A DNA stretch of 64,000 nucleotides from assembly GCA_902558885.1 (NCBI GenBank), contig CACEFQ010000004.1, positions 62,001-126,000 of the forward strand, written 5' to 3'. This DNA comes from an uncultured SAR116 cluster alpha proteobacterium (GTDB lineage Bacteria > Pseudomonadota > Alphaproteobacteria > Puniceispirillales > Marisalimonadaceae). This document shows, one piece after another, positions 62,305 to 64,000 of the stretch (position 1 is the stretch's first letter; each line of letters begins with the position of its first letter). Below the pieces are notes generated by a model, which had not been told where the DNA came from, did no database searches, and saw nothing but the letters and a program-made list of their open reading frames with translations. The translations under genes were made by a program, and so were the position numbers.

Positions 62305-63101
62305 TAACCTCTGTGAGACAAACGATTATGTTTAAATAATCCTGGGGTAATAAGGATTTTAAATTGATTGTTTCTCCACCAAGAATTATTTAACTCGATT
62401 TCAATGTTTTTAAAACCATTAATGTGTTTTTTTGATTTAGTTTGTTCTGCTTTTTTTATGATTGTTTCTAAAAATTCATCTCGATCAACTAATATTGCTA
62501 AATTAGCCCAAGTCAAAACAGAACTAGGTACCAAATAAAACCTCTCATATATTTTTTTCACAATTTCAGGATGAATTTTATCAGGCTCTTTATGATAATA
62601 AGTAGAAGTCCCAATAAGTCTGTGGGCTTTTAGAGGTCTAAAGAATCTTTTAGTTCTTGAAATGAAATTATCTGACCAATAGTTTTTGTACTTTATTAAT
62701 CCTACAAAGGGTTCACCTGGGTTTGTTCTACTCCTTAATCTAACTTGAATAAACTTATATTTAATTAATAAATTTATTGATTTTTTTAATTGTGAATAAG
62801 TTTCTTTTTCATTCTCAACTAATTCCAAATCATTTTCCAACAATAAAATTGGGCCTTTAGGCATTTCTTTAGCAAGTTTTTTAAAACCACCAAGAATACC
62901 CAAATTTTCTTTGATTAATATTGGTTTATAATTATATTTTTCAACAATTTTTATACCCTCTTCTTTATATTCTGGTAAACAAACAAATTTATGTTTTGTC
63001 ATATTCGAAAGACCATTTTTTTTATAGGAATGTAAAGAGTTTTCTAAACTATCATATCCTCTCCAACTCAAAATTCCTATTGCAAAAGATAACTTTTTCA
63101 T
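62301..63101 (-). CDS. Glycosyltransferase-like (GT-A) protein
   Basis: The 266-aa protein begins 'LSFAIGILSWRGYDSLENSL', like the first strand and helix of GT-A enzymes. It has 'NLGILGGFKKLAKEMP' (about 66-81) and 'GPILLLENDLELVENE' (about 83-98), with an E-N-D in place of the usual D-x-D. It has no membrane helices. Likely a sugar transferase of surface polysaccharide. It is downstream of the sbmA/bacA fragment by 15 bp on the same strand and convergent with glmU. Confidence 0.7.
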   Translation of the reverse strand: MKKLSFAIGILSWRGYDSLENSLHSYKKNGLSNMTKHKFVCLPEYKEEGIKIVEKYNYKPILIKENLGILGGFKKLAKEMPKGPILLLENDLELVENEKETYSQLKKSINLLIKYKFIQVRLRSRTNPGEPFVGLIKYKNYWSDNFISRTKRFFRPLKAHRLIGTSTYYHKEPDKIHPEIVKKIYERFYLVPSSVLTWANLAILVDRDEFLETIIKKAEQTKSKKHINGFKNIEIELNNSWWRNNQFKILITPGLFKHNRLSHRGY

Positions 63102-63116
63102 AAATGTAGCACTAAG

Positions 63117-64000
63117 TTAATTTTTTAAAATTCGATTCTCAAATTCTCGTAAACGTCTATAAACGCTTGCTAACTCAATAATTGTTGGCCACGCTCTTAG
63201 CAAATATTGCATAGAACCTTCAACTCTACCAAATGCTCTTATTATTTGTTGCATTACACCAAGAGTGACAACTCCTGCAACTATAGCTGGAGCTAAAAAA
63301 ACATAAGCAGACAAAACATTAGCTTGCATATAAGCCATTCGTCCAATATTGAAGTACAAATATCTAATAAAACTAAAAAAATGTATAGATCTGACATCTT
63401 CAAATAATTCTTCAATTTTTTTAGGACGAACAGTATTATCATCTTCGGCAATAACAAGGAGCTTTCTGTATGCAGCCTCCTTTTTTTGCAGATCATATTC
63501 AACACCAACAAGTCTTAAAATCCATCCAAGTCCAATTAAAAAAATTGTACCTCCGATTGTCCATAACAGAGCACCAGTTATTAATCCATATTCCCAATCT
63601 CCAAAAAAATATATTGGTATACCTACTGACAACCCTAATAAAATTGGAATAAATTGAATAAGAACCATTATTGATTCTATCAAACTTGTGCCTAATGATT
63701 CCATTATGCGCGAGAATTTAATTGTATCTTCTTGAACTCTTTGTGCCGCACCTTCAATTTTAGATGCTTTATCATACACAGAGTGATACCACTCAACCAT
63801 AGCAGTTCGCCATCTAAAGAGATAATGTGCAGTAAAAAAAATCATCACAACATATACTGAAACATAAAGCCCTGCTAATGAGATAAATGAAAACAAACTA
63901 TCCCAATACTCTTGCATTGTAATTGAATTGGGCTTAGATAGAGCTTTTTGAATCATATCATAAAACTTACCAAACCATTCGTTAATTTTAACATCAATTT
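63117..64000 (-). CDS. sbmA: SbmA/BacA-like peptide-antibiotic transporter, truncated at the right edge
   Basis: SbmA/BacA proteins import peptides, and BacA matters in host-associated alphaproteobacteria and for very-long-chain fatty acids. The frame runs past 64000: before ATG 63956 it is open with 'INEWFGKFYDMIQKALSKPN', so the true start is outside the window. Conserved parts are 'YVVMIFFTAHYLFRWRTAMVEWY', 'EGAAQRVQEDTIKFSRIMESLG' and 'VLAPAIVAG'-like 'FLAPAIVAGVVTLGVMQQI' with 'SVYRRLREFENRI' at the end. About six helices are visible. Family assignment is firm, the exact substrate is not. Confidence 0.9.
   Translation of the reverse strand, partial: IDVKINEWFGKFYDMIQKALSKPNSITMQEYWDSLFSFISLAGLYVSVYVVMIFFTAHYLFRWRTAMVEWYHSVYDKASKIEGAAQRVQEDTIKFSRIMESLGTSLIESIMVLIQFIPILLGLSVGIPIYFFGDWEYGLITGALLWTIGGTIFLIGLGWILRLVGVEYDLQKKEAAYRKLLVIAEDDNTVRPKKIEELFEDVRSIHFFSFIRYLYFNIGRMAYMQANVLSAYVFLAPAIVAGVVTLGVMQQIIRAFGRVEGSMQYLLRAWPTIIELASVYRRLREFENRILKN

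Overview
The window is AT-rich, gene-dense bacterial DNA, most likely from a marine-type alphaproteobacterium with a small, low-GC genome. Alphaproteobacterial markers are a GcrA-type cell-cycle regulator, a DksA without its C4 zinc finger, Shemin-type 5-aminolevulinate synthase, a GTTC-N7-GTTC SOS box in front of recA, HspQ, and a SUF operon headed by an Rrf2 regulator. LptD, KpsF and a BacA/SbmA-like transporter indicate a Gram-negative envelope with LPS. The exact clade cannot be settled from the sequence alone. TTG and GTG starts preceded by clear ribosome-binding sites are common.

Region by region. 0-3.5 kb (minus): start of pepN, gcrA, a shikimate-dehydrogenase-like gene, msrB, a CDP-alcohol phosphatidyltransferase and a LysM protein. 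3.5-5.5 kb (plus): a LOG-family phosphoribohydrolase and an unrecognised 454-aa protein. 5.5-11.2 kb (minus): aminotransferase, alaS, recA with SOS box and promoter, dksA. 11.3-13.8 kb (plus): hemA, hemH, tRNA-Gly. 14.1-18.8 kb (minus): a surface-sugar-type cluster of a GT2 enzyme, a 1068-aa membrane protein with an inserted LamG-like domain, and a TVP38-like protein. A gap at 18.8-19.3 kb holds nested complementary segments that may be a structured RNA. 19.3-27.9 kb: EamA exporter and an unexported binding protein, amtB-glnK, queG-tgt-queA, kpsF, nadK. 27.9-36.5 kb (minus): a complete SUF iron-sulfur operon (rrf2-sufB-C-D-S-T-A) followed by an Atm1-like exporter, with hspQ, rpmF and tRNA-Ala upstream. 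36.6-46.3 kb: housekeeping and repair genes, including a CysQ-Sua5 fusion, and lptD.

From about 46.3 to 59 kb the window looks accessory. It holds two methyltransferase-like genes with a tiny coupled ORF, a photolyase-like FAD protein with an unusual domain order, an XRE regulator, a second AlkA-like glycosylase and a Type IIS restriction-modification system. The nuclease is of the Alw26I/Eco31I/Esp3I family. It converges on, and overlaps by 79 bp, a 980-aa protein that fuses an N6-adenine methyltransferase to a circularly permuted C5-cytosine methyltransferase. Next come a tightly coupled row of very small membrane and secreted proteins, an arylsulfotransferase-like gene, and then glmS. Fragments of the glmS 3' end recur 1.5 kb away, beyond the arylsulfotransferase gene, which suggests insertion or rearrangement at this classic integration site. 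The window closes with glmS/glmU (divergent), a glycosyltransferase-like gene and a truncated sbmA/bacA.

The most unusual elements are the restriction-modification pair, the CysQ-Sua5 fusion, the photolyase-like protein, the small-protein operon, the possible RNA at 19.2 kb and the unrecognised gene at 4.2 kb. None of these proves an entirely new system from sequence alone.
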